Source: Colwellia sp. (GTDB taxonomy: Bacteria > Pseudomonadota > Gammaproteobacteria > Enterobacterales > Alteromonadaceae). From it: DNA of 39,491 nt. A program made the position numbers and the translations under genes. Under the pieces are notes generated by a model. That model was not told where the DNA came from. It ran no database searches and saw only the letters and a program-made list of their open reading frames with translations. Shown here piece after piece: positions 8,710 through 17,774 of the stretch (position 1 is its first letter; each line of letters starts with the position of its first letter). The stretch is taken from NCBI GenBank assembly GCA_020630795.1, contig JAHDIK010000004.1, positions 289,545-329,035 on the forward strand. Reading direction: 5' to 3'.

Positions 8710-9664
8710 GCAACTTAGAGTCTTCACGCAATAAGTTGGTTAAATTAACCATGTCTTCAGGTATATCAGCGTGCCAAGTCATCTGTTCACCTGTAATTGG
8801 ATGAAATAGCGATAACATTGCAGCATGTAGAGCTTGTCGATCAAAATCACGCAGTAAAGTACGTAGCTCGTCAGTAGCATTCTTTGGAGGACGAGGTCTA
8901 CCGCCATATACTGGGTCACCAACAAGAGGATGTGTAATGTGAGCCATGTGAACACGAATTTGATGGGTTCGTCCCGTTTCAAGACGTAGTCTTAAACGTG
9001 TATGTAATCTAAACTTTTCCATAACTCTATAATGAGTTACAGACGGCCTTCCCGAAAAAGTAACGGCCATATGTGTACGCTTGGTAGCGTGACGTCCAAT
9101 AGGTTCATCTACCACCCCTCCCGCAGTCATAATGCCAGTTGCTATAGCTTCATATTCACGCGTTATTTCTCTCGCTTGTAACGATTCAACAAGGTTAGTT
9201 TGAGCAGCTATCGTTTTAGCAACAACCATTAAACCTGTTGTATCTTTATCTAAACGGTGAACAATACCTGCACGAGGTACTATTTCAACTTGAGGACAGT
9301 AGTGGAGTAACGCATTAAGCACGGTTCCGTCAGGGTTACCTGCACCAGGGTGCACTACAAAACCAGCAGGTTTATTAATAACTAATATGTCGTCATCTTC
9401 ATACACAATATTTAATGGTAAATCTTGTGGTAAAAACCTTACTTCTGGCTCTATTTCAGTATTAATTGAAATATCTTCACCGCCAAACACTTTCTCTCTA
9501 GCTACTTTCACTACGCTACCATTAACAGTAACATGGCCAGCTAAAATCCAATCTTTTAACCTTGTACGTGAATAGTCAGGAAACATTTCTGCAATTGTTT
9601 GGTCTAATCGTTTACCTAAACAAGATTCAGGGACTATACCGTTGTGTTGAATTTTTTCAGCCAT
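8690..9664 (-). CDS. rluD: 23S rRNA pseudouridine(1911/1915/1917) synthase RluD
   Basis: Makes three pseudouridines in helix 69 of 23S rRNA, needed for normal ribosome assembly and termination. The 324-aa protein has an N-terminal S4 RNA-binding domain (CLGKRLDQTIAEMF onward, about 15-75). The RluA-type catalytic domain carries GIVHRLDKDTTG, whose D139 matches the E. coli RluD catalytic Asp, and the later RLETGRTHQIRVH motif. The ATG at 9664 gives the standard length. It overlaps pgeF at its 3' end and is divergent from bamD, as in E. coli. Confidence 0.96.
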   Translation of the reverse strand: MAEKIQHNGIVPESCLGKRLDQTIAEMFPDYSRTRLKDWILAGHVTVNGSVVKVAREKVFGGEDISINTEIEPEVRFLPQDLPLNIVYEDDDILVINKPAGFVVHPGAGNPDGTVLNALLHYCPQVEIVPRAGIVHRLDKDTTGLMVVAKTIAAQTNLVESLQAREITREYEAIATGIMTAGGVVDEPIGRHATKRTHMAVTFSGRPSVTHYRVMEKFRLHTRLRLRLETGRTHQIRVHMAHITHPLVGDPVYGGRPRPPKNATDELRTLLRDFDRQALHAAMLSLFHPITGEQMTWHADIPEDMVNLTNLLREDSKLHAVEKY

Positions 9665-9761
9665 TAAGTTCTCTTAAGTTATGCGCTGCAAACTAAATAA
9701 ATTTTAGTGCTGTGCAAGGAAAGTTTGCTAGGTTAGAATGCTGAGAATATTTTACCTGTTT

Positions 9762-9787
9762 GTGAAGTTTGATGAAACTAACTTCAC
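9762..9787. repeat. Inverted repeat in the rluD / bamD intergenic region
   Basis: GTGAAGTT (9762-9769) and AACTTCAC (9780-9787) form a perfect 8-bp inverted repeat around a 10-base spacer, between the two divergent starts. It could be an operator for either gene. I recognise no regulator. Confidence 0.3.
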
Positions 9788-9893
9788 TAAATAAATACTA
9801 ATACAATAACAATGTTCAAACGTCGATATTGTATGTATATGCATCTTAATGCATCCTTTTAAAAATTAATCTACAGTTGTGAAAGATAAATTT

Positions 9894-10655
9894 ATGCAAA
9901 AAATTTCAGTAAAAGCGCTGTTTGTAGCAGTAAGTTTAAGTATTGTTGGTTGTTCATCATCTGACAATGCAAAAATAGAAGATGTACCAGATAAATCTGC
10001 AACAGCACTATTTGCTGACGCAAGACAAGCTTTAGATAACAGCCTATATCAAAAAGCTATACAATTGTTGTCTGCAATTGATTCACGCTTCCCATTTGGC
10101 CCAATCTCACACCAAGTGCAAATAGATTTGATATACGCATACTACAAAAGTGGAGATGCTGAACAAGGTATTGCATTAGCAGATAGATTTTTAAAGCTTA
10201 ACCCTACGCATGCAAATGTAGATTATGTTTACTACATGCGAGCACTAATTAACCTGTCTACCGAAGAAAATATGTTTCAAGACTTAGCAGGTATTGATCG
10301 TTCAGACAGAGATCCTACAGCGTCAAGAGCGGCTTTTGATGATTTTAGAAAAATTGTCGTTGATTACCCAGAAAGTAAATACGCGTCAGATTCAAGACAG
10401 CGCATGATTAGCATAAAAACACGTTTAGCTAAATACGAGTTAGCAGTTGCTCGCTTTTATTTAAAACGAGATGCTTGGGCTTCTGCGGCGAATAGAGGTA
10501 GATACATTCTAGAATACTATTCTCCAAGCGAACAAATTGAAGAAGCTTTGGAAATAATGATCGAATGTTATGACAAGCTGAAATTAGATGATTTAAAGAA
10601 TAACGCGAAGCAAGTACTTGCGGCTAATTATCCAAACAATCGACTTGTTAAATAA
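9894..10655 (+). CDS. bamD: Outer membrane assembly lipoprotein BamD
   Basis: Essential partner of BamA in the machine that folds beta-barrel proteins into the outer membrane. The 253-aa precursor has a lipoprotein signal ending LSIVGC, so Cys becomes the lipidated N-terminus. TPR repeats follow (ALFADARQALDNSLYQKAIQ, IYAYYKSGDAEQGIALADRF and further helices), as in BamD/YfiO/ComL. An in-frame GTG at 9879 would add five residues. I prefer the ATG at 9894 because it places the signal sequence normally and has GAAAG upstream. Divergent from rluD; a shared terminator follows. Confidence 0.95.
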   Translation: MQKISVKALFVAVSLSIVGCSSSDNAKIEDVPDKSATALFADARQALDNSLYQKAIQLLSAIDSRFPFGPISHQVQIDLIYAYYKSGDAEQGIALADRFLKLNPTHANVDYVYYMRALINLSTEENMFQDLAGIDRSDRDPTASRAAFDDFRKIVVDYPESKYASDSRQRMISIKTRLAKYELAVARFYLKRDAWASAANRGRYILEYYSPSEQIEEALEIMIECYDKLKLDDLKNNAKQVLAANYPNNRLVK

Positions 10656-10683
10656 ACTTATTTATTAATTCACATCCATAAAC

Positions 10684-10714
10684 AAAAAGCACTAATTTAA
10701 CTTAGTGCTTTTTT
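10684..10714. terminator. Bidirectional terminator between bamD and glnB
   Basis: AAAGCACTAA (10686-10695), loop TTTAAC, TTAGTGCTTT (10702-10711), with A and T runs on the outer sides. Confidence 0.88.
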
Positions 10715-10732
10715 ATTGAATAAACGCAATAT

Positions 10733-11086
<354 letters not shown>

Positions 11087-11156
11087 CTAAGGTTTAATTC
11101 ATTTTACACATTTCATATCATCAATCAAAAGATTCAAATCAAAACCTCGCACCAAA

Positions 11157-11184
11157 TTCACTTTATTTTTTGATACACTACAAT
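11157..11184 (+). promoter_or_regulatory. Predicted sigma-70 promoter of nadE
   Basis: TTCACT (11157-11162), 16-base spacer, TACAAT (11179-11184; 5 of 6). It lies about 58 bases before the nadE ATG, in the glnB/nadE intergenic region. Confidence 0.4.
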
Positions 11185-11242
11185 AAATCGTAGCAAACAA
11201 TACTCTACACATTAATTTTTATCTGTTTCTTAAGGAAAGTTC

Positions 11243-12076
11243 ATGGATCCTCAATTCATTATTGAAGAAATGAAAGTACTACCCGTTATCGATGTTACAT
11301 TTGAAATCAAACGAAGAATTGATTTTATAAAAAAGCAGCTCGTTGACTCTGGATTAAAAACATTAGTATTAGGTATTAGCGGCGGAGTTGATTCTTCAAC
11401 TTGCGGTAAGTTAGCTCAACTTGCGATTAATGAACTAAATACTGAATCAAACAGCGACCATTATAAGTTTATTGCCGTGCGATTACCTTATGACGTTCAA
11501 GCAGATGAAAAAGATGCACAACTTGCTCTGACATTTATCCAACCAAGCCATAGTGTTTGCACCAACATAATGTCGGGAGCTGACGGCATTCATAACGAAA
11601 CAATTAGAGCACTTGATGAGGGCAATTTGCTAGACGCATCAGAAAGCCAAATCGACTTTTCTAAAGGCAATGTAAAAGCAAGAGCAAGAATGGTGACCCA
11701 ATATCATATTGCGGGTATTTTAGGCGGGTTAGTACTCGGCACAGACCACTCAGCTGAAAATATTACTGGGTTCTTCACTAAGTGGGGTGATGGCGCATGC
11801 GATTTAGCACCTTTATTTGGTTTATCGAAAAGACAAGTACGACAACTTGCCAAAGAACTTGGAGCTCCATCTTTGTTAATAGAGAAAGCTCCTACTGCCG
11901 ACTTAGAAGAGCTGGCTCCAGGTAAAAAAGATGAAGATGCATTGGGATTATCGTATAACGACTTAGATGATTTCTTAGAAGGTAAAACAGTATCAGATGA
12001 TATCCAACAAACCATTATTAATATCTATTTAAAAACAGAACATAAACGCCAACCAATACCAACAATTTACACCTAG
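11243..12076 (+). CDS. nadE: NH3-dependent NAD+ synthetase
   Basis: Last step of NAD+ synthesis: deamido-NAD+ is adenylated and amidated with ammonia. The 277-aa protein has the PP-loop [11 protein letters not shown] (about residues 45-55), [20 protein letters not shown] and the [17 protein letters not shown] loop typical of the short ammonia-using form. It lacks the N-terminal nitrilase domain of glutamine-dependent synthetases, and the length fits E. coli NadE (275 aa). The ATG has a good AAGGAAAG site upstream. It is divergent from glnB, which is suggestive because its product links nitrogen status to NAD. Confidence 0.96.
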   Translation: MDPQFIIEEMKVLPVIDVTFEIKRRIDFIKKQLVDSGLKTLVLGISGGVDSSTCGKLAQLAINELNTESNSDHYKFIAVRLPYDVQADEKDAQLALTFIQPSHSVCTNIMSGADGIHNETIRALDEGNLLDASESQIDFSKGNVKARARMVTQYHIAGILGGLVLGTDHSAENITGFFTKWGDGACDLAPLFGLSKRQVRQLAKELGAPSLLIEKAPTADLEELAPGKKDEDALGLSYNDLDDFLEGKTVSDDIQQTIINIYLKTEHKRQPIPTIYT

Positions 12077-12096
12077 TTTACATTCCTGTTCATTAT

Positions 12097-12127
12097 ATGT
12101 ACTATTATTCAAAAGATAGTAGTACAT
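12097..12127 (+). repeat. Inverted repeat between nadE and the first fimT-like gene
   Basis: ATGTACTA (12097-12104) and TAGTACAT (12120-12127), perfect 8-bp arms with a 15-base spacer. No T run follows, so it is not a clear nadE terminator. It lies 22 bases before the pseudopilin ATG and could act in its leader. Confidence 0.3.
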
Positions 12128-12149
12128 AAACCAACTAAGGATAGTTGAT

Positions 12150-12713
12150 ATGAACAATAGTAAAGGATTTACTTTATTAGAATTAATGGTTTCCGTCAGT
12201 ATATTGATGGTACTTTTCTTTATTGGCATTCCGTCAATGAAAAACTTTATAACAAGCATGAAAGTTGATAGAGAAATAACTACACTTCACCGAATGCTTT
12301 TACAAACTAAAAATGCCGCAATTAACTCAAACACCTACATTGCCATCTGCCCACTTAACCAATCAAATAAATGCACTACTGATTGGCATTTAACGATTAC
12401 TATTTTCAGCGACCATAATAAAAACAAAAAGTATGAACCGCTGCTAGACGAAGTGATTCTTCAAGAAAAACCACCGATCGATCCAAACGATAAACTACAA
12501 TACGGGAAAAACAGGACTGCGTTAATATATGGTCCTACAGGACACCTTGCAATATGGGGTGGTAATGCCACTTTTAAGTATTGCCCTAAAAATCAAAAAG
12601 AGAAAAACAGAGGTTTAGTTGTGTCGAGAGCTGGGCGCGTGTATCAAACATATCAAAACAAAAAAGACGGTTTAGACCGAAATCGAAGCAATAAGCTAGT
12701 AGAGTGTAAATAG
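12150..12713 (+). CDS. FimT/GspH-type minor pseudopilin, basic paralogue
   Basis: A 187-aa prepilin. The short leader MNNSKG is cut by PilD before FTLLELMVSVSILMVL, with Glu at position 5 of the mature protein, followed by the hydrophobic pilin helix. The C-terminal domain matches the GspH/FimT type and shares with the next gene the pattern AINSN, CPL, DWHLTITIF, FKYCP, KNRGLVVS and a final Cys. By my count the mature protein has about 26 Lys/Arg against 15 Asp/Glu (net about +11), unlike its neighbour. Minor pilins of this class sit at the pilus tip and can aid assembly or DNA uptake. It starts with AAGGATAG upstream and runs towards the pilY1 operon. Confidence 0.85.
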   Translation: MNNSKGFTLLELMVSVSILMVLFFIGIPSMKNFITSMKVDREITTLHRMLLQTKNAAINSNTYIAICPLNQSNKCTTDWHLTITIFSDHNKNKKYEPLLDEVILQEKPPIDPNDKLQYGKNRTALIYGPTGHLAIWGGNATFKYCPKNQKEKNRGLVVSRAGRVYQTYQNKKDGLDRNRSNKLVECK

Positions 12714-12790
12714 TGACACCTAAGAAATTATGGCTAGAAAAACTGTAAAATGTTATAAATAAACCATTGTAGTTTATATAATGGATTTTT

Positions 12791-13357
12791 ATGGTTATTC
12801 AACGTTTTTTTAGACATTCGTCGGGCTTTACTCTGGTTGAATTAATTGTTGGAATTGCTGTACTAGGGATTTTAACAATTGTTGCATTACCCAGTTTAAA
12901 TACATTTGTCATTGGATTACGTGTTGATGAGGAAGTGTCTGAAATACACAGACTTGTTTTAAGCACACGTAATACTGCGATCAACTCGGGTAATGGTGCG
13001 ATAATGTGTCCTATTGCGAGTGGTGAGTGTGGTAACGATTGGACACAAGATATTAGTATTTTTGAAGATGTTGATAGTAACGGTGACTTTAGTGTCGGTG
13101 ATAACCTTATTAAAGTAAAATCTGCTATAAATTCAGCTGATACGTTAACATTTAGTGGAGGAAATTTACTACGCTTTTCTCCAAGGGGCACGTTAACAAA
13201 TAACACAAACGATGCTACTTTTAGTTATTGCCCTGCGGGTTATTCAGACAAAAACAGGGGAGTTGTAATTTCACCGTTAGGTCGACCGTATATAACCACT
13301 GATTCAAATAGTGACGGTAAAGACGAAGACAGAAACGGCAGCAATATTACGTGTTAA
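12791..13357 (+). CDS. FimT/GspH-type minor pseudopilin, acidic paralogue
   Basis: A 188-aa prepilin. Leader MVIQRFFRHSSG is cut before FTLVELIVGIAVLGIL. It is clearly a tandem paralogue of the gene at 12150-12713 (shared AINS, CP, DW..DI-IF, FSYCP, KNRGVVIS, GR-Y). The mature domain is acidic by my count (about 12 Lys/Arg, 21 Asp/Glu, net about -9). It has two loops of calcium-binding type: DVDSNGDFSVGD, which fits the 12-residue EF-hand pattern, and DSNSDGKDED near the C-terminus. The ATG has GGA six bases upstream. It is 77 bases from the first paralogue with no terminator between, so they are probably co-transcribed; a terminator follows at 13387. Confidence 0.85.
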   Translation: MVIQRFFRHSSGFTLVELIVGIAVLGILTIVALPSLNTFVIGLRVDEEVSEIHRLVLSTRNTAINSGNGAIMCPIASGECGNDWTQDISIFEDVDSNGDFSVGDNLIKVKSAINSADTLTFSGGNLLRFSPRGTLTNNTNDATFSYCPAGYSDKNRGVVISPLGRPYITTDSNSDGKDEDRNGSNITC

Positions 13358-13386
13358 TAAAGTAAACGGCATTCTTCATAAAAACT

Positions 13387-13415
13387 AAAAAGGGCTAACA
13401 GTTGTTAGCCCTTTT
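13387..13415. terminator. Bidirectional terminator between the fimT pair and the pil operon
   Basis: AAAAGGGCTAAC (13388-13399), loop AGTT, GTTAGCCCTTTT (13404-13415). It serves the converging pilin transcripts from both sides. Confidence 0.88.
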
Positions 13416-13422
13416 CATTAAT

Positions 13423-13758
13423 CTAACCATTATTAGTTGTGGAAATATCTAATTGCCGAGAAATAGCATCTTTAAAGTCTTTATTTAAGTTAATGCATTC
13501 TTTTACTTTATGAATAGCATAATGCTTATTACCAGCACTTACTCCTTTAGCTTTTACTTCACTTTCCAGCATATTTCTATCTCTAGTTGGTAAGTTGTAA
13601 TACCTAAGAATAGTTGACTTTCCACCAACAAGTACAACACTACATTTCACAGACTGCTTTTCTAAATCCCTAAAGTGCTTATCTTCAGCTAACTTATTCG
13701 CAGATACAACACATGAAAAGGAAACTAAAGCACCTAAAACCAAATACAAATTCCTCAT
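13423..13758 (-). CDS. Small secreted protein at the end of the pilin operon
   Basis: A 111-aa protein with a signal peptide (MRNLYLVLGALVSFSCVVSA). The mature part is charged, with Cys in VKCSVVL and VKECINL that may form a disulfide, and ends in a Thr/Asn tail. The in-frame codon at 13776 lies inside pilE; the ATG at 13758 follows the pilE stop by two bases and has GGGGGA upstream, so I chose it. It is the last gene of pilV-pilW-pilX-pilY1-pilE. Small secreted proteins named TapY2 occur next to PilY1 in related bacteria, and this may be one; I cannot confirm that from sequence alone. A role in pilus function is inferred from position only. Confidence 0.7.
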   Translation of the reverse strand: MRNLYLVLGALVSFSCVVSANKLAEDKHFRDLEKQSVKCSVVLVGGKSTILRYYNLPTRDRNMLESEVKAKGVSAGNKHYAIHKVKECINLNKDFKDAISRQLDISTTNNG

Positions 13759-13760
13759 AA

Positions 13761-14180
13761 TTACGTCCCCCAACAATTTGCACTTGTTGCTGTTTTTTGT
13801 CCAACATGATCAACTGACATAGTCGCACATTCCGAGTCACCCGACTGGCTAGAGCCTGATTTTACTGTCGCGGTCAAGGTAAACGTACTACCATTCGCGT
13901 TTGTAGTTGCTGAAATAGTATAATTGCCCGACTCAGTTAAATAACTATCACCACTCCCACCAAGCTCACTTAACTTATCGGTATACTCTCTGTGGTCAAT
14001 AAAGTATTGCTCCATTAAGTTGGCCAGCTCAAGCAATTCTTTTTGAGGCTCTGCTCTTTTTGATTTAGTTACGTAACTACTATATGAAGGGTACGCTACA
14101 GCACCTAAAATACCAATAATAGCGACTGTAATTAAAACCTCTATAAGAGTAAAACCATACTTACGGGTACGATTAATCAT
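13761..14180 (-). CDS. pilE: Type IV minor pilin PilE
   Basis: A 139-aa prepilin. Leader MINRTRKYG is cut before FTLIEVLITVAIIGIL, with mature Glu5. The globular part starts YPSYSSYVTKSKRAEPQKELLELANLMEQYF, the usual PilE/ComP layout. Cys pairs in DSECATM and SANCWGT can form the D-loop disulfide. Its ATG overlaps the pilY1 TAA by one base and a GGAG lies upstream, so it is translationally linked to pilY1. The position after pilY1 is that of PilE in Pseudomonas-type minor pilin operons. It is probably a minor rather than the major pilin. Confidence 0.9.
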   Translation of the reverse strand: MINRTRKYGFTLIEVLITVAIIGILGAVAYPSYSSYVTKSKRAEPQKELLELANLMEQYFIDHREYTDKLSELGGSGDSYLTESGNYTISATTNANGSTFTLTATVKSGSSQSGDSECATMSVDHVGQKTATSANCWGT

Positions 14181-17100
14181 TAGTTATTCTCCGTTACATA
14201 TTGATATGTTCGCGCAGTTTTTGGGGCGTTAGTTAAAGGAGTAACTATGGGGCCAACAACAGCAGCGTCAACAGAAGGTGGCTTACCTGGAGGAGCATTT
14301 GGATCAGGATTTTGCGGTGGCGTAGAACCTATTGAGACAATTACTGGTGTATCAGGTAACCCTGCCATCACTATTTCTCCTTCTCTACTAATATTATTGT
14401 GTATATTAGTTCCTTTATACAAATCGATAGCATAAAGCTTTCCTGCTCCATCGACCAATTCACAAACATTACCAGTAGTGCCACCAGGCGTGAACGAGGT
14501 AAAGTAAGCAACCCCATCAACAGCGATTGCTTTAGCCGTACTTTTTTCACCTGTTCCTGCAAAGTTAAAACGCCAGCCAGATTTGCTACTAACCGCTTCA
14601 TCTAGAGTTTGTTTGTCAGAAGCGCTCAAAACTGCCCCATATGGATTATTAGTAAAATCATACAAATCATCATATACAATAGGTGCAGGGATATCGTTTA
14701 CGGAACCTGATCCGCCAGCGATAAAAGATCCTGTTATAACATGCTCATCTTGAATCAAAAAAAACTCATCATTGGTGTCTGTTGACGTAGGTGTTGTTCT
14801 ATCTCCACTACCGATTAAAATAGCGTCATAAGGTGTTTGCTGCTTAACCACAGTTTCAACGCCATCAATGCTTGTTTTATAGGTATCTGTAAAATAGGTA
14901 CGTACAATCGCAGGGGCACTGTAAAACCTTCGATCATTTAGGTTAGTTTTAGGACTTTCCAATGCCGCTCCCAACTCAGCTAACTTAAACGCAGTCCAAG
15001 GTGTAGATGAGTCAAAAGGGTCTGCCCCTGGCATATCAATCCTGAAAACATTTCCCCCTGTATCGCCAGCATATAAACGGTCTACAAGCCCATCACTATC
15101 ACTATCTAATACACCAATTTTCGCTGGAATGCTGTCGTTAAATTTATCATAATGTGTATTTTTACCAGTTTGAGCACCAGGAGTAATACTCCATTTCAAA
15201 TCTCCTGTTTCAGCATCTATCATATAAATACCGCGTCCTACGGAATCGTTACCACCTGGCCCGGCAGCATCTTTGGCTATGGAATATCCGGCACCGAAAA
15301 TAAGAACTGGTTTAGCAGTTCCCCCTGCAATATTAATTTTTGAATAAGCTACCTGTGGCTGAGACCAAGTTTGCCCAAGCTCACCAAAATTAACCGTATT
15401 ACCATCTATTTTCCATAATAATTTAGGTGAGTCCGGGCTTGTAATATCCATTCCATAATACGATGAGCCTCCACGCCTTAATCCAAAAAAGATCCAGACT
15501 TTATCGTCGCCATTAATAATACCGTCACTATTATTGTCAACAATATGCGGTGTGATTACACCGTCTATACCATAGAGCTTGGAAGATGAAGGTAAATTAT
15601 CTCGTAATGTTTTCATACTAGAGAAAAACTCTTTAGGCATAAACGCCCAAGATTCGTCGACCGTGTCGCCTGAATCTTTAAACATATGTAGCACGCCCGC
15701 ATTTGTACCAACCAGTATACGAATATCGGGATTAGATACACTGCCGCCAAAGTTAAGTGCTACGGGTTTTGAATGGAGTGGATCACCAAATACATCAGAA
15801 CGATATGTGTAGCTAGGTGTTTCTCCACTTGTTTCATTTTCAATTCCCATTCCCCATTTTAAAAGCTCTTGGGCTTCATTTGAGTCGTCTACACCTAATT
15901 GACTATGAAGTACACTAGCATCTCCAAACGCGGCTACCATGTTCGAATACTTTAATTCACTTAAAGCGCCCGAACCATTCACATCAGTAAGTACTTTTCG
16001 AGCGTCTGTTTTACTGGAAAACATCCCTACAACGCCCCCTTCTGTAACTTCATTTCCATCAGGAACGTCAGAAGTTGACCAAAACGTTTTAGCGTTAGTA
16101 TCAATATTACCAGACGAGTTAATCGCATCAGCGCCAGTTCGGTCAACTTGTTTACCGTTAGCAATTTTTAATTTTTTCAAATTCCCGCGCCAACGTGCTC
16201 TATCATTAGGAACAAACATGGCATAATAAGCTGAATCAAAGGTTTCTGTTCTGTCAAAACTATTGGTGGCTACTGAAGGCGCTGTAAACGAAGTGTTCAC
16301 AGACAATATAGCGGTTAATGCTTCTTGAAGTTTAGAGCCAAGCTTTGTTGGGTCGGTTGCATCATAAAATTGTCCACCACCATTTTCTGCGGCAGCTTTC
16401 AATAGAGGTATAGCTCCAGATGAACCTCCACTAAAGCCTACTGTATACAATTGTGCAGTTTGAACTCCTGCAAAGTCAGCATTAATGTCATTAGTTGCCA
16501 TATAAGCTGAAAGTACAGGTAGATAGTTTCCATCAACAGTTGTAACCGAAGCATCAAGAGCTGGATCTGCACTCGTTTTTAGCGCTTCAACTAAATCATC
16601 AGCTGCATGGTCATTCGTAGGCTGACCATCAGTAATCATAATAACAAATATTTTATTACTACAATTGTCATTAGAGAAAGGCGCTATATAATCACCGCTG
16701 GCATCAGTAATATTAGTCGCCATACCTGGTTGGTCTTTGTAATGGTACAACCCACCGTTGTAATCGTTATATCCATCAATATCATTATCACCGTACATTA
16801 CTGATAAGCCGGCGAAATAACGATATGCTTCATAATACGACTCACATAGTGGAGTCCAGCCCGAAGCATGTAGATCGTCTTTAAAAATATCTAACAATTC
16901 TTGCTTAACGTCCGCATCCCCTTGAGGAATACCAACAGCAATGCGTCCACCGTGGGGGTTAGAATCAGTGTCATCAGAACCTTGATCGAAGTTATAAACC
17001 TCTAAACCGAAACGCACAGAAGGAGTTGAGTTGATCAAATTCTTTAAAGTACGTTTAGCAATCTCAAGTCGAGTTTGCCATACTTCACCAACAACACCGC

Positions 17101-17761
17101 TTGAACTTTTCTCCCATCGTAAATAGTTATCAGTATATAGAGTTACTGTTTGCCCTCCCCAATTAGGGTCTGCTTTAGTAACATCGCCATCATAATACAC
17201 TGGGGTTGTTTTTGTGCCAGCACCATCAACTGGATAACCTGCAACAGATGCATAATTGCCAGAGTCAATTGCCCCTGCTGGAACATTCTCATTGGCACTT
17301 AACTCAAGGTTAATATCATCTTCACAATCTACAAGATGAAAACTAGATCCATCAGTACTGTTAAATTCCTGCCAACTTCCTGTATTGCCTTCAAATGCAT
17401 ATTGGCGTACTCGCCCAGTATAAAAGCCAACATCATCTAATTGAGTTTTTGCAGCGCTACAATTATTAATTATAGCCTTAAAGTGTCTAAGTTCTTCGGC
17501 ATCATCTACAGCCGGAAACCCTGAAGATGAACCGACAACATAATAAATATCTTCGATCGCTCCACCATAATTCTTTGTTTTATCGTAAGGCGTTTTAATT
17601 TTTTCAAGGTCGCTCATACTACCTGACGTATCTACAATAAGTAATACCTGAGGTTTTGTTTGCTTTTTTAAATTATGATCGAGTAAATACAACTCAATAT
17701 CTTCACTAAATACATGTAAAGAAGATGCCAGTAGCATAAAAAATAAGATAGTTTTTTTCAT
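14180..17761 (-). CDS. pilY1: Type IV pilus tip adhesin / assembly factor PilY1
   Basis: A large secreted protein (1193 aa from the chosen ATG). Signal peptide MKKTILFFMLLASSLHVFS. The N-terminal von Willebrand A-like domain has the MIDAS start DTSGS (44-48). The C-terminal PilC/PilY1 beta-propeller domain (roughly 650-1100) is recognisable. Three calcium-type loops are visible: DNDIDGYND (325-333), DNNSDGIIN (742-750) and DSDSDGLVD (886-894). In P. aeruginosa PilY1, calcium binding at such a loop controls pilus extension and retraction, and PilY1 with minor pilins primes assembly. The frame extends to 17836, but the ATG at 17761 has AAGGAAG upstream and begins the signal peptide. Confidence 0.93.
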   Translation of the reverse strand: MKKTILFFMLLASSLHVFSEDIELYLLDHNLKKQTKPQVLLIVDTSGSMSDLEKIKTPYDKTKNYGGAIEDIYYVVGSSSGFPAVDDAEELRHFKAIINNCSAAKTQLDDVGFYTGRVRQYAFEGNTGSWQEFNSTDGSSFHLVDCEDDINLELSANENVPAGAIDSGNYASVAGYPVDGAGTKTTPVYYDGDVTKADPNWGGQTVTLYTDNYLRWEKSSSGVVGEVWQTRLEIAKRTLKNLINSTPSVRFGLEVYNFDQGSDDTDSNPHGGRIAVGIPQGDADVKQELLDIFKDDLHASGWTPLCESYYEAYRYFAGLSVMYGDNDIDGYNDYNGGLYHYKDQPGMATNITDASGDYIAPFSNDNCSNKIFVIMITDGQPTNDHAADDLVEALKTSADPALDASVTTVDGNYLPVLSAYMATNDINADFAGVQTAQLYTVGFSGGSSGAIPLLKAAAENGGGQFYDATDPTKLGSKLQEALTAILSVNTSFTAPSVATNSFDRTETFDSAYYAMFVPNDRARWRGNLKKLKIANGKQVDRTGADAINSSGNIDTNAKTFWSTSDVPDGNEVTEGGVVGMFSSKTDARKVLTDVNGSGALSELKYSNMVAAFGDASVLHSQLGVDDSNEAQELLKWGMGIENETSGETPSYTYRSDVFGDPLHSKPVALNFGGSVSNPDIRILVGTNAGVLHMFKDSGDTVDESWAFMPKEFFSSMKTLRDNLPSSSKLYGIDGVITPHIVDNNSDGIINGDDKVWIFFGLRRGGSSYYGMDITSPDSPKLLWKIDGNTVNFGELGQTWSQPQVAYSKINIAGGTAKPVLIFGAGYSIAKDAAGPGGNDSVGRGIYMIDAETGDLKWSITPGAQTGKNTHYDKFNDSIPAKIGVLDSDSDGLVDRLYAGDTGGNVFRIDMPGADPFDSSTPWTAFKLAELGAALESPKTNLNDRRFYSAPAIVRTYFTDTYKTSIDGVETVVKQQTPYDAILIGSGDRTTPTSTDTNDEFFLIQDEHVITGSFIAGGSGSVNDIPAPIVYDDLYDFTNNPYGAVLSASDKQTLDEAVSSKSGWRFNFAGTGEKSTAKAIAVDGVAYFTSFTPGGTTGNVCELVDGAGKLYAIDLYKGTNIHNNISREGEIVMAGLPDTPVIVSIGSTPPQNPDPNAPPGKPPSVDAAVVGPIVTPLTNAPKTARTYQYVTENN

Positions 17762-17774
17762 GTTAACTTCCTTT

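Noticed and set aside
12777..12782. TATAAT just before the second fimT-like gene
   Set aside because: It would start transcription almost at the ATG, and no -35 lies 16-18 bases upstream; co-transcription with the first paralogue is simpler.
12799..13206. 135-codon open frame antisense to the second fimT-like gene
   Set aside because: The plus-strand frame has a clear prepilin motif; the reverse frame has none.
12150..13357. DNA-uptake FimT based on the GRxR motif
   Set aside because: Both proteins have GR followed by V-Y or P-Y, not GRxR, so DNA binding cannot be claimed from that motif.
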